Shown here piece by piece: positions 42,906 through 51,105 of a stretch of 64,000 nucleotides of DNA. The DNA comes from an uncultured Gammaproteobacteria bacterium (GTDB lineage: Bacteria > Pseudomonadota > Gammaproteobacteria > Arenicellales > JAANXG01): the NCBI GenBank assembly GCA_947259705.1, contig CAMYNL010000008.1:1-64000 (forward strand), written 5' to 3'. Numbering within the stretch: position 1 is the stretch's first letter; the number at the start of each line of letters is the position of its first letter. The notes beneath the pieces were generated by a model. The model worked only from the letters and a program-made list of their open reading frames with translations, was not told the origin of the DNA and did not search any database. A program made the translations under genes and the position numbers.

Positions 42906-45896
42906 TCATCCATGCTTGTCGTGCCGGCACTGCTCTTCATCAACCGAGGAATCGTCGTCGGATCCGCGCCGATCTGAGCGATGGTCCTGGGATCGGTAGG
43001 TGCCGTCAGAGCGATGGTCGTCTGATGAATTGTCATCGCTGGACGAACCATGATCGTCGGATGAATCGTCATCGTCTTGGCAGGTCCCATCGATAGGGCA
43101 TAGCGCACCGCCCTGCCGGCTGCTTCCGGCAATCACCTTGAAGTCGCCGACCCTCAGCCCCGGCCCGATCGGTTGTGAGCAACTGGTATGGAATTTGGCT
43201 GACAACTGGCCATCCATGTAGACCTTGATCTCCGTGCCCAAGGTTCCCTTGCGATCCATCCCCGCTACATCGAAGCTCTGTCCGGGCTGCACGACAGCAT
43301 CATAGATGACGGTACCAGGATGCCTCTGCACCACCGCGATATGTGCATCGGTCCGGGTGCCCAGATACTGCAATGTAAGCTCGATCACTTTGCCGTCACA
43401 CGTCCCGCACGCGTTGTGGTAACCAAAATCCAGTGTCAGCACGTCGGCGCCTGACACCATGACGTCCTGGACCGGGCTTTCGGTGGTTGCGTAATAGGAA
43501 GCCAATTGACCATGCAGGTTGTATCCAAAATTCTCACCCGTGACATCGCCGTTCGAAATCACTACGTCGAGGCCTCGGATCGGCGCGCTACTGGTGGGGA
43601 TGAGATCGATCAATACACCGTCCAGGTCGGTGATTACCAGGCGATAAGTACCGGCCGGAAGGCCACTGAACGTAAGCTGCCCCGTCGTCTCGCTGACGCT
43701 GGTGGCAACCACCTCGCCCATGGCATCGACAAGATTTGCCGTCACACCCGACAAACCGACTTCCCCGGTGTTCCGGATACCGTCTCGATTCTCATCCAGC
43801 CATACCGAGTCGTGAACGGCATTCAGACCGTCTCCCCGATAGCCAAAATTTGCGTCGAGCACTGCCTCGTCAGCGTCGAGCGAGAACGCTGGTGACGGAC
43901 TCGGAAGGGGCGTGGTGAGCGTCAGACCCTTTAGCTTGCCGACGAGGTCCGTCACCTCCACGCTGTACGTCCCTGGGTCCAGACCGGTAAACAGGAACTT
44001 CCCACCGCGAGTGCGCGTCGACGCGATATAATCGGAGAGTTCCACACATGGCCCGATGTTGAGATCGCACAGGTGTACGGTGACGTCGCTGATCCCGGGC
44101 TCGTTCGGTTCGCGGGTGTGAGGCGTGCCGTTGCGGTCCAACCAGATTTGACCGCCTATTATCGCCGCACCGGCCCCGTCGACATAGCCGAAATCCAAAT
44201 CGAGAAACGTATCGGCCGTGGTTATGGTACGAGTTGGTGTAGGGTCTTCCGCCGGCGGCAGTGACAGTCCTTTCGGCACCGTGCCGGGTTCGACGGCGAC
44301 GAAGTAGATCCCCGGAGCGAGATCGTTAAACCGATACAGACCTGAAACATCGGTGATCGTGGACGTCAGCAGGCGATCGTCGCCGCCACCGGGAAGACCA
44401 TCGGCGCCCGCGTCAAACAGCTTCACCGTGGCGTTTGATATACCAGGCTCATCGACATCCTGGCTGCCGTTGCGATCGGCATCCAGCCAAACAGTGTCAC
44501 CGAGGGCACCGGCAGGACCGGTGGGCATGAAGTTCTTGTCGTTGACCGCCGCCGAGAACGCACCGTTGGTCACGGTGAAGCTGTACCTGCCATCGCTGTC
44601 GGTCACCGTCTGGTCGAGCAACCTGGCGTTTGTGTTCAAGAGGTTCACCAGCACGCCGACGATCCCCGCTTCATCACCATCCCGGATACCGTTCTGATTG
44701 CGGTCCTCGAACACCGAATCGCCGATGGTGAAGTGGGGAATTTGCGGACACGGGGCACCCTCCGAGGTTGCGCACTCGATACGGCCCGCATGCCAGGCAC
44801 TGAAGTTCTGCACGTCGAGGCCGGTAATATCGATGGTGTAGATGCCCCTTGGCAACGAGGCACTGCTGTAGTCCATCGTGTTCCGATCGAACGGCTGCGT
44901 GGATATGCGGAACTGCTCCCACTCCTGAGAACCCGAGGGGTTGGTATTAGCAAAGGTCTGCAGGTGGTCCGGAGTGGCCACGCTGTAGCTCACCGACGGT
45001 GCCCGGGTGAGCATGGGCGGCCCCCGGTCATCGGGGGGCGAACTGAGATTGACGCCCTCGAATCGAGTGCCGGGCACGAACCATGACGGTAGCGAGTCAT
45101 TTGGCGTATCCGGATCGTCCGTGTCCGCCGTACCGTTCAACAATGAACCATGGTCGAAATCACCGTCAATGATCACGAACTCGCTGACCTCCTCCTCGAC
45201 GAAACTGAAGAATCGGAAGCTGCCGTCATACGGTGTTATGCCCAAGTCCGGAAACTCGGGGAACAGCGTGAAAAGATCGTCGATAGAGAAGGCGCCGGCC
45301 TGAAAGCCAAACTCGTTCTGGACAATGCTCATGATCGATGCCGCGAGTACACGTAGCTTGAAGTTTGATATCGCCAGAGCACCGGCAAGCAGCCGAATGC
45401 GGAGGTTGTAGCGGAATGCCCCGTCGGTGCTTTGCGCGTCGTCAATATTGGCGATGGTCCGCGCAAACCAGTCGTTATCGGGCATGGTCTGGCCATCGAA
45501 CGACGCAGCGAGAACGGTGCCGGAGCCATCGCCGAGCGGGTCGGCAAATAATTCGAACGCCAGCCGTCCAGCGTTCAAATCCCAGTGGTCCACGGGCGCG
45601 GCGGAACCCGTATCGTTCACCGGCGGGCTGGTAAGCCCGGTGTCGCCATCGAAAATGCCAAGCTCGAAATCAGCCAAGTCGCCGGGAATGACAATCTGGA
45701 CGTTGATTTCCTGCTCGGCGAGCGAGGACAGTCCAGCGCTCGGTATCGAAAGGAATCGTATATCGCCGTTGTCGCAGCTTGGAATGCAATGAAACGCCTG
45801 GCCCCACGCCGCCGTGTTTAGCAACATCAACACAAACAGAATCGCCATCGGCGCGGGTTTGGGCCCCGTCCAGCGACGTCGTCTACTGCTAGTCAT
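42906..45896 (-). CDS. large exported SdrD_B-repeat surface protein
   Basis: 996 residues. Signal peptide (about 16-33, MAILFVLMLLNTAAWGQ). Residues 35-390 are an unrecognised beta-rich region with several Cys. Then come four SdrD_B-like repeats, each with a D.N..G..D..E.GI..V.V.L pattern: FEDRNQNGIRDGDEAGI, LDADRNGSQDVDEPGI, LDRNGTPHTREPNEPGI and LDENRDGIRNTGEVGL. The Asp/Asn loops bind calcium in the family. A CGTCDGK region follows, and the last 60 residues are Ser/Asp/His-rich (SSDDHGSSSDD), a possible metal-binding tail. No LPXTG or PEP-CTERM signal. Probably secreted or cell-surface. It is upstream of the cyclase in the same direction but 223 bases away. Confidence 0.8.
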   Translation of the reverse strand: MTSSRRRRWTGPKPAPMAILFVLMLLNTAAWGQAFHCIPSCDNGDIRFLSIPSAGLSSLAEQEINVQIVIPGDLADFELGIFDGDTGLTSPPVNDTGSAAPVDHWDLNAGRLAFELFADPLGDGSGTVLAASFDGQTMPDNDWFARTIANIDDAQSTDGAFRYNLRIRLLAGALAISNFKLRVLAASIMSIVQNEFGFQAGAFSIDDLFTLFPEFPDLGITPYDGSFRFFSFVEEEVSEFVIIDGDFDHGSLLNGTADTDDPDTPNDSLPSWFVPGTRFEGVNLSSPPDDRGPPMLTRAPSVSYSVATPDHLQTFANTNPSGSQEWEQFRISTQPFDRNTMDYSSASLPRGIYTIDITGLDVQNFSAWHAGRIECATSEGAPCPQIPHFTIGDSVFEDRNQNGIRDGDEAGIVGVLVNLLNTNARLLDQTVTDSDGRYSFTVTNGAFSAAVNDKNFMPTGPAGALGDTVWLDADRNGSQDVDEPGISNATVKLFDAGADGLPGGGDDRLLTSTITDVSGLYRFNDLAPGIYFVAVEPGTVPKGLSLPPAEDPTPTRTITTADTFLDLDFGYVDGAGAAIIGGQIWLDRNGTPHTREPNEPGISDVTVHLCDLNIGPCVELSDYIASTRTRGGKFLFTGLDPGTYSVEVTDLVGKLKGLTLTTPLPSPSPAFSLDADEAVLDANFGYRGDGLNAVHDSVWLDENRDGIRNTGEVGLSGVTANLVDAMGEVVATSVSETTGQLTFSGLPAGTYRLVITDLDGVLIDLIPTSSAPIRGLDVVISNGDVTGENFGYNLHGQLASYYATTESPVQDVMVSGADVLTLDFGYHNACGTCDGKVIELTLQYLGTRTDAHIAVVQRHPGTVIYDAVVQPGQSFDVAGMDRKGTLGTEIKVYMDGQLSAKFHTSCSQPIGPGLRVGDFKVIAGSSRQGGALCPIDGTCQDDDDSSDDHGSSSDDNSSDDHRSDGTYRSQDHRSDRRGSDDDSSVDEEQCRHDKHG

Positions 45897-46232
45897 CTAA
45901 CACCCCCTTACCGAAAGCGGCGGGCGGGCCGCTCCTGGCTTGATCGTGCGGGGAAGCGAGTCGCGCAATGTTGTTTTGAGACCCAGCGCTTGGCCCGTCC
46001 AGCACGATTTTCTTGACTGTTATTTTACGCTGGTTGAGTCATTTTCCCAATGCCGAATAGGAAATATTCCTAATTGTTAAGAAGAGATTAACGTCGCAGT
46101 TTGACCTCGCCCGTCAAGTTGCCAACTGCTAACTTGGTATCGGCGGCCACCCGCAAATCGCTACAATGAACACTCGTCTGGAGATCCATCCACTATTGGA
46201 TAGCTTCGTTTAGAATTACAATATTATTCAAG
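45897..46232. other. AT-rich divergent intergenic region
   Basis: Separates the SdrD_B gene (minus) from the membrane protein gene (plus). Two dyads are present: TAGGAA-ATA-TTCCTA at 46058-46072 and GTTAA-N7-TTAAC at 46076-46092. TGTTAAGAAGA (46075-46085) occurs identically at 37633-37643, upstream of the GspC-like gene. Probable promoter and regulator-binding region. Confidence 0.45.
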
Positions 46233-47663
46233 GTGTTGAGTTCACAAGTTAGGTTAATTTCTAATCCTCCTGAGCTGCTTGCTGCAAGTTCGAGGTGGAC
46301 CACGGTGCTGGTATTTGCCGCGCTCATCCTGGCCGTTCTAGCGAACGGCCTGCCGTTCTGGTTGAAGCATGTCGGCTGGCTCGATCCAGCTCCGTGCCAG
46401 CTTTGCGAACAAAAGATCGAGCACTATCGGGCGCAGATCACGGCGGAACAGCGGGAGTACCAACGCGAAAGGCTGGGGTATGCGGGGTTCTACTGGTACG
46501 CGTTTGCGCGCTTTCGCCCGTCCGGCGCGGAGCGTTATGCCAAGCTCGCGAAAGACGCATCGGTCCTGATGCTACTCGCTGTCTGCGTCCTGCTCGGGGG
46601 CGCTCGTGCGCAGTGGCGGTCCGAAAAGGACTGGCTGCTTGGAGGTTTCCTGGCCGTGGTTGCGCTGGCGTTGCTGTCGGCCAGCGTTCATTACCAATGG
46701 CCGGTCGTCGCAGCCGGTGCGAGGGGATTTTCATTCCTGCTGGTCACGCTGCTGGCGTATCGGTTTTCCGATGACTTGCGGCTGGCGCTGCTCGCCCGAA
46801 TGCTTGCCTGGCTGCTGGTCATTCAACTGCCACTCGCGCTGCTGGAGTTGTCGGCGCCGGAGCAGCTTTTCAGCGGCCAAGTGCTGGGCGTATTGGCGCA
46901 GGGCAGGGCGGTTGGGACCTTCGTGCACCCGGCCGGGCTGGGCTTGTTCGCGGTGTCAACATTAGTTCTGTACGCCTGCTTCGTCAGCCCGGCGTCCCGT
47001 CACACGATGCTGCTCGCCATCGCCGCTGGTGTGCTGGTCGTGCTTTCAGGGTCCGGCACCGCGATGATCCTGTTCATCTTCGCGAGTGGCTGGCTTCTCA
47101 GTCGCGGTTTCCGGAGTGTCGCGGCGCGGTGGATGCTGATTGCGTTCATGAGTTCAGCTGTGGTTGCGGCTTTGCCATGGATCAGCGGCCGTGACGAAAT
47201 ATTCGCGTCCGCCGCGGGGCGCCTGTGGGCGCTGGGGGCATTTTTCGCCTCCGAAATGGATCTATGGGAATTCATGCTGGGACATGGGCTAGGAGTAGGG
47301 TCCAATACGCTGATCACCCTCAGCAGGGAGGGCCTGGTGCAGTTTCCGCAAGGCCAGTTCCCGGCTGTCCTGCTGGAGTCGATAGACTCCACGCCACTGG
47401 CCCTGATGGCCCAGGTGGGGTTTGCAGGCTGTATGTTGTTCTACTGCCTGTTGTTCCGTTCAGTCCGGCTGGATGTCAAAGCCCGGCCTTTGTTGCTGAT
47501 CATGCTGGTGGCCGGGACCATGATTAATCTCACCGAGTTTTTTCCGATCAATATCATATTGGGGCTGTTGCTGGCACGGGGCGTTCGCGGCAGGGTTACT
47601 AATGGCGCCATTGTCGGTCGAGCGCCCGGGCAGCAGCGTGTCGCGGCTGAAGCATGTCTTTGA
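46233..47663 (+). CDS. O-antigen ligase-like polytopic membrane protein
   Basis: 476 residues with about ten membrane helices. A soluble loop near 50-85 contains CQLCEQKIEHYRAQI, and the larger loop LGHGLGVGSNTLITLSREGL lies before the last helices, a layout like the Wzy/O-antigen ligase superfamily (GT-C-like). The CxxC motif in the first loop is not typical of ligases. Start GTG 46233; MLSSQVRLISN resembles the start of the GspC-like protein. Its end overlaps the start of the lasso B2 gene, so they are co-transcribed. It could transfer a sugar or polymer, or handle the peptide product; unproven. Confidence 0.6.
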   Translation: MLSSQVRLISNPPELLAASSRWTTVLVFAALILAVLANGLPFWLKHVGWLDPAPCQLCEQKIEHYRAQITAEQREYQRERLGYAGFYWYAFARFRPSGAERYAKLAKDASVLMLLAVCVLLGGARAQWRSEKDWLLGGFLAVVALALLSASVHYQWPVVAAGARGFSFLLVTLLAYRFSDDLRLALLARMLAWLLVIQLPLALLELSAPEQLFSGQVLGVLAQGRAVGTFVHPAGLGLFAVSTLVLYACFVSPASRHTMLLAIAAGVLVVLSGSGTAMILFIFASGWLLSRGFRSVAARWMLIAFMSSAVVAALPWISGRDEIFASAAGRLWALGAFFASEMDLWEFMLGHGLGVGSNTLITLSREGLVQFPQGQFPAVLLESIDSTPLALMAQVGFAGCMLFYCLLFRSVRLDVKARPLLLIMLVAGTMINLTEFFPINIILGLLLARGVRGRVTNGAIVGRAPGQQRVAAEACL

Positions 47664-48106
47664 TTCCATCACTTCGCGTCTGGGCCCAATTGCCTCGTTC
47701 CGAGAAGCGTCGATTCTTACTTGCCTGCTATTGGTTGTGCGTGTGCGCGGGGTGGATACGGATCGGTGGATTGCCCGGACTGGCGAGCTACGTCGAGCGC
47801 AGCGGGTTTGTGGCTGGCGCGACGCCACCCGCGGATTTCGAGGAACGGATCTCCGACTGGCACCGGGCGGTGGGCCGGGCGGCCAGGGTGCTCCCGGTCG
47901 GGACCTGCCTGGAAAAAGCCGCTACCCTGCAGTTGCTGCTTGGCCGCGACCACATCAACACCTCACTGCGTATCGGTGTACGCAAGGACGAACAAGCACT
48001 GCAGGCCCATGCGTGGCTGGAACGGGACGGCCAACCGGTCCTGGAGCGGGTTGACCCGGCGCTGCGGGAGCATGTCTTCACTGGCCCCTGGACGGGTTGC
48101 CGATGA
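47654..48106 (+). CDS. lasso peptide leader peptidase B2 (transglutaminase-like)
   Basis: 150 residues, close to the family length. Catalytic triad blocks: VGTCLEKAATLQLLL with Cys85, LQAHAWLERDG with His119 and Asp125. Also present are the N-terminal RVWAQLPRSEKRRFLLACYWLC helix and TSLRIGVRKD. The B2 protein removes the leader from the precursor before cyclisation. B2 normally works with a separate RRE protein (B1, PqqD-like), but none is visible. It starts inside the end of the upstream membrane protein gene, 5 kb from and opposite in strand to the cyclase-precursor-kinase block. Confidence 0.87.
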   Translation: MSLIPSLRVWAQLPRSEKRRFLLACYWLCVCAGWIRIGGLPGLASYVERSGFVAGATPPADFEERISDWHRAVGRAARVLPVGTCLEKAATLQLLLGRDHINTSLRIGVRKDEQALQAHAWLERDGQPVLERVDPALREHVFTGPWTGCR

Positions 48107-48187
48107 GTTGTCGCACCATCGCGGCCGCTGTCGGGGACCAGCTTGAAGCACGGCGTGGTGGAATTTTTGCACCACCGGCGCTGCCGG

Positions 48188-48209
48188 CCCCGAACTGAAG
48201 CGGGGTTTT
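48188..48209 (+). terminator. short intrinsic terminator after the lasso B2 gene
   Basis: CCCCG (48188-48192), loop AACTGAAG, CGGGG (48201-48205) followed by TTTT. The stem is short, so termination may be partial. The T-run abuts the -35 box of the next promoter. Confidence 0.55.
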
Positions 48210-48236
48210 GCCAAGTCAGGCGGTTTCCACTAGAAT
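48208..48236 (+). promoter_or_regulatory. sigma70 promoter of the rpsF operon
   Basis: TTGCCA (48208-48213), 17-base spacer, TAGAAT (48231-48236), then a GC-rich discriminator (CCGCGCGC). Such discriminators are typical of growth-rate-controlled ribosomal promoters. Confidence 0.65.
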
Positions 48237-48302
48237 CCGCGCGCACACACAACTCCTTGCCTCACCGCCGGGTGCGGGAGGCAAACCCACAAGGAGCCAT
48301 CA

Positions 48303-48896
48303 TTGAGACACTATGAAATCGTGTTTCTGGTCCACCCTGACCAGAGCGAACAGGTCCCCGCCATGGTGGACCGTTACCGAGGCATAATCGAGAAGGGCGC
48401 GGGCAGCATTCATCGCCAGGAAGACTGGGGCCGCCGCCAGCTTGCCTATCCCATCAGCAAGATTCACAAGGCCCACTACGTGCTCATGAATATCGAGTGC
48501 AGCCTAGACGTGCTGCGTGAAATCGAGAACGCATTCCAGTTCAACGACGCGGTGATCCGGTCGCTGGTGCTGCGGCGGGATCGCGCCGTCACCGACATGT
48601 CGCCCATGATGAAGGAGGTCGAGCAGGAACGGGAGCGAGAGCAGGCCCGCGAGACCGCGGAGCGCGAAGAGCAGCAGCGGCGCCAGCGGGAGCAGGAGGA
48701 GGCGGCCGCGGCGAAGGCCGCGACGGAGACTCCGGCCGAAGGAGACGAAGCCGCCGATGCCGGGTTCGGCGAGGAACCGCAGGTGGCCGGCGCCGAGAGC
48801 GATGAAGTACCCCGGATACAGTCAGGGGACGCCGAGCCGACCGATGATAATGCAACCGATGATAATGCCTTAGAAGCTGAACAGGAGGATTCCTGA
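48303..48896 (+). CDS. rpsF: 30S ribosomal protein S6 with acidic C-terminal extension
   Basis: 197 residues. [25 protein letters not shown] to about residue 100 is a normal S6. The start is TTG 48303 behind a strong AAGGAG sequence; no in-frame ATG precedes the conserved MRHYEIVF. From about 105 on comes a Glu/Arg/Gln-rich likely helix ([20 protein letters not shown]), then an acidic disordered tail rich in Ala, Glu and Asp. S6 in enteric bacteria is about 130 residues, so the extension is long. S6 binds S18, whose gene follows. Confidence 0.95.
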   Translation: MRHYEIVFLVHPDQSEQVPAMVDRYRGIIEKGAGSIHRQEDWGRRQLAYPISKIHKAHYVLMNIECSLDVLREIENAFQFNDAVIRSLVLRRDRAVTDMSPMMKEVEQEREREQARETAEREEQQRRQREQEEAAAAKAATETPAEGDEAADAGFGEEPQVAGAESDEVPRIQSGDAEPTDDNATDDNALEAEQEDS

Positions 48897-49126
48897 TGGC
48901 CAGACAATTCAGGCGCCGCAAGTATTGCCGTTTCACCGCCCAGGGCGTGACGGAGATCGACTATAAGGACCTCGCCACGCTCAAGAACTACGTCACCGAG
49001 ACCGGCAAGATCATACCCAGCCGCAATACCGGAACCAAGGCGCGCTATCAAAGACAACTCGCCGATGCAGTTAAGCTGGCGCGATACATCGCGCTGCTCC
49101 CCTTCACTGACAGCCACAGGGGATAG
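48896..49126 (+). CDS. rpsR: 30S ribosomal protein S18
   Basis: 76 residues: [70 protein letters not shown] is a complete S18. Preceded by AGGAGG; its ATG overlaps the rpsF stop. No priB lies between rpsF and rpsR, unlike enteric bacteria. Confidence 0.97.
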   Translation: MARQFRRRKYCRFTAQGVTEIDYKDLATLKNYVTETGKIIPSRNTGTKARYQRQLADAVKLARYIALLPFTDSHRG

Positions 49127-49129
49127 ACG

Positions 49130-49579
49130 ATGGAAGTTATCTTGCTGGAGAAAGTGCAGAACCTGGGAAATCTCGGAGACCTGGTGCGGGTAAAGCCTGG
49201 TTACGCACGCAACTATCTGGTGCCCCAGGGCATCGCCACGCCTGCCACGGCAGAAAACAAGGCGGCGTTCGAAAAACGCCGTCGCGAGCTGGAAAAGACG
49301 GCGGGGGAGCGGCTGCAGGAAGCGCAGGCGCGGGCCGTGGCGATGACCGGTGCCGGCGTGGAGATCGCGCGCAAGGCCAGCGAGGAAGGCAAGCTGTTCG
49401 GTTCCGTGAGTACCATTGATATCGCCGACGCCATGAACGCAAGCGGTCATGATCTGGCCAAATCCGAGATTCACCTCTCCGAAGGCCCTCTGAAGGAGCT
49501 TGGCGAGCACGAGGTGGCAGTATCGCTGCACCCCGAGGTTCATTTGACGATTACCGTGAGGGTGGTGGCCGAGGAGTAA
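49130..49579 (+). CDS. rplI: 50S ribosomal protein L9
   Basis: 149 residues: N-domain MEVILLEKVQNLGNLGDLVRVKPGYARNYLVPQG, a connecting helix, and a C-domain ending HPEVHLTITVRVVAEE. Full length. Three bases after rpsR, in the same operon. Confidence 0.97.
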   Translation: MEVILLEKVQNLGNLGDLVRVKPGYARNYLVPQGIATPATAENKAAFEKRRRELEKTAGERLQEAQARAVAMTGAGVEIARKASEEGKLFGSVSTIDIADAMNASGHDLAKSEIHLSEGPLKELGEHEVAVSLHPEVHLTITVRVVAEE

Positions 49580-49719
49580 CACTGCACCGGCAGACCGGCC
49601 GTCACGGGCCCTGACTGGTCGGCCGACCACGTTGCCGGTGAGCGGTGTTTGCGTTATGGTAACTTCCAGTCCGCCACGGCCATGACGCGGCCGGGCTTCT
49701 CCCACCGGGGTCGACTAAG

Positions 49720-51105
49720 GTGTCCACAACCGCTGCACGCATCGATGAACTGACCGACGGCCTGCGACTGCCGCCGCAATCCCTGGAAGCCGAGCAGTCT
49801 GTGCTGGGTGGCTTGATGCTCGATAACCAGGCCATCGACGAGATCACGGAGATTGTCAGTGGGGACGACTTCTATCGCAGTGACCACCGCGCGGTGTTCC
49901 GTGCTATCTGCAATCTCACGGAACAAAACGATCCCGCCGACGTGGTCACGGTCTCCGAATGGCTCGACAACCTGGGCGAACTGGAATCCGTTGGTGGACT
50001 GGCATACCTGGGGCAGCTTGCCCAGAGCACTCCAAACACTGCCAACGTAGCGGCCTATGCCCGCATTGTGCGCGAGCGGGCAATCCTGCGGCGGCTGATC
50101 GCGGCGGCCAACGAGATCGTCGGGCAGTCCTACAACCCGGAAGGGCGCACGCCGGCGGAAGTGCTGGATCATGCGGAACAGCTGATCTTTGATATCGCCC
50201 AGCGTGACATCCACCGTGGTGGCGGTTTCATGCTCATCAAGGGGTTGCTGAAGCAGACCCTAGACCAGGTCGAACAACTGTTCTCGGCCAAGAAGACCGT
50301 CACCGGCGTGGCGACGGGTTTCCATGACCTGGACGCGATGACTTCGGGCCTGCAGCCGGGAGATCTGGTGGTGGTCGCAGGGCGACCCTCGATGGGCAAG
50401 ACTGCCCTGGCGATGAATTTTATCGAGCACGCGGCTATCGAACTCGATTTGCCGGTGGCCATGTTCAGCATGGAGATGCCCGGTTCCCAGCTGGCAATGC
50501 GTATGCTGGCATCGCTGAGCCGGGTCAACGCGCAGCGTTTGCGGACCGGCAGACTGCACGATGACGACTGGCCGCGACTGACCAGCACCATGAGCATGCT
50601 GCAAGACAAACCAATCTATATTGACGATACGCCGGCACTCACACCCCTGGAGCTGCGCACCCGCGCTCGCCGCCTGGTGAGGGAACGCGGCCTGGGAATG
50701 ATTGTCGTCGACTATTTGCAATTGATGCAGGCCCACGATTCCAATGAAAACCGGGCCACGGAGATTTCCAACATCACGCGCTCTTTGAAGATCCTCGCCA
50801 AGGAATTGAAGGTGCCGCTGGTCGCGTTGTCCCAGCTCAATCGCAGCCTGGAGAGTCGCACCGACAAGAGGCCGGTAATGTCCGATCTGCGTGAGTCCGG
50901 CGCCATCGAGCAGGATGCGGACGTAATATTTTTTATCTACCGGGACGAGGTCTACAACGAGGAAAGCCCCGACAAGGGCGCGGCGGAAATCATCATCGGC
51001 AAGCAGCGTAATGGACCGGTGGGCAAGGTCAAGTTGACTTTCCTGGGCGAATATACACGGTTTGAGAACTTCGCCAGCATCGAGCGCGAGGGTGCTTATC
51101 GATGA
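49720..51105 (+). CDS. dnaB: replicative DNA helicase DnaB
   Basis: 461 residues from GTG 49720. N-terminal domain LPPQSLEAEQSVLGGLMLD, then the RecA-like domain with Walker A GRPSMGKTALAMNF, Walker B GMIVVDYLQLM and SDLRESGAIEQDADVIFFIYRDE. Hexameric helicase at the replication fork. No intein seen. Its stop overlaps the alr start. Confidence 0.97.
   Translation: MSTTAARIDELTDGLRLPPQSLEAEQSVLGGLMLDNQAIDEITEIVSGDDFYRSDHRAVFRAICNLTEQNDPADVVTVSEWLDNLGELESVGGLAYLGQLAQSTPNTANVAAYARIVRERAILRRLIAAANEIVGQSYNPEGRTPAEVLDHAEQLIFDIAQRDIHRGGGFMLIKGLLKQTLDQVEQLFSAKKTVTGVATGFHDLDAMTSGLQPGDLVVVAGRPSMGKTALAMNFIEHAAIELDLPVAMFSMEMPGSQLAMRMLASLSRVNAQRLRTGRLHDDDWPRLTSTMSMLQDKPIYIDDTPALTPLELRTRARRLVRERGLGMIVVDYLQLMQAHDSNENRATEISNITRSLKILAKELKVPLVALSQLNRSLESRTDKRPVMSDLRESGAIEQDADVIFFIYRDEVYNEESPDKGAAEIIIGKQRNGPVGKVKLTFLGEYTRFENFASIEREGAYR

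Noticed and set aside
46211-46227. Third copy of the TAGAAT palindrome upstream of the membrane protein gene
   Set aside because: Only the left arm matches (TAGAAT); the right side reads TATTAT, so it is not counted as the same operator.
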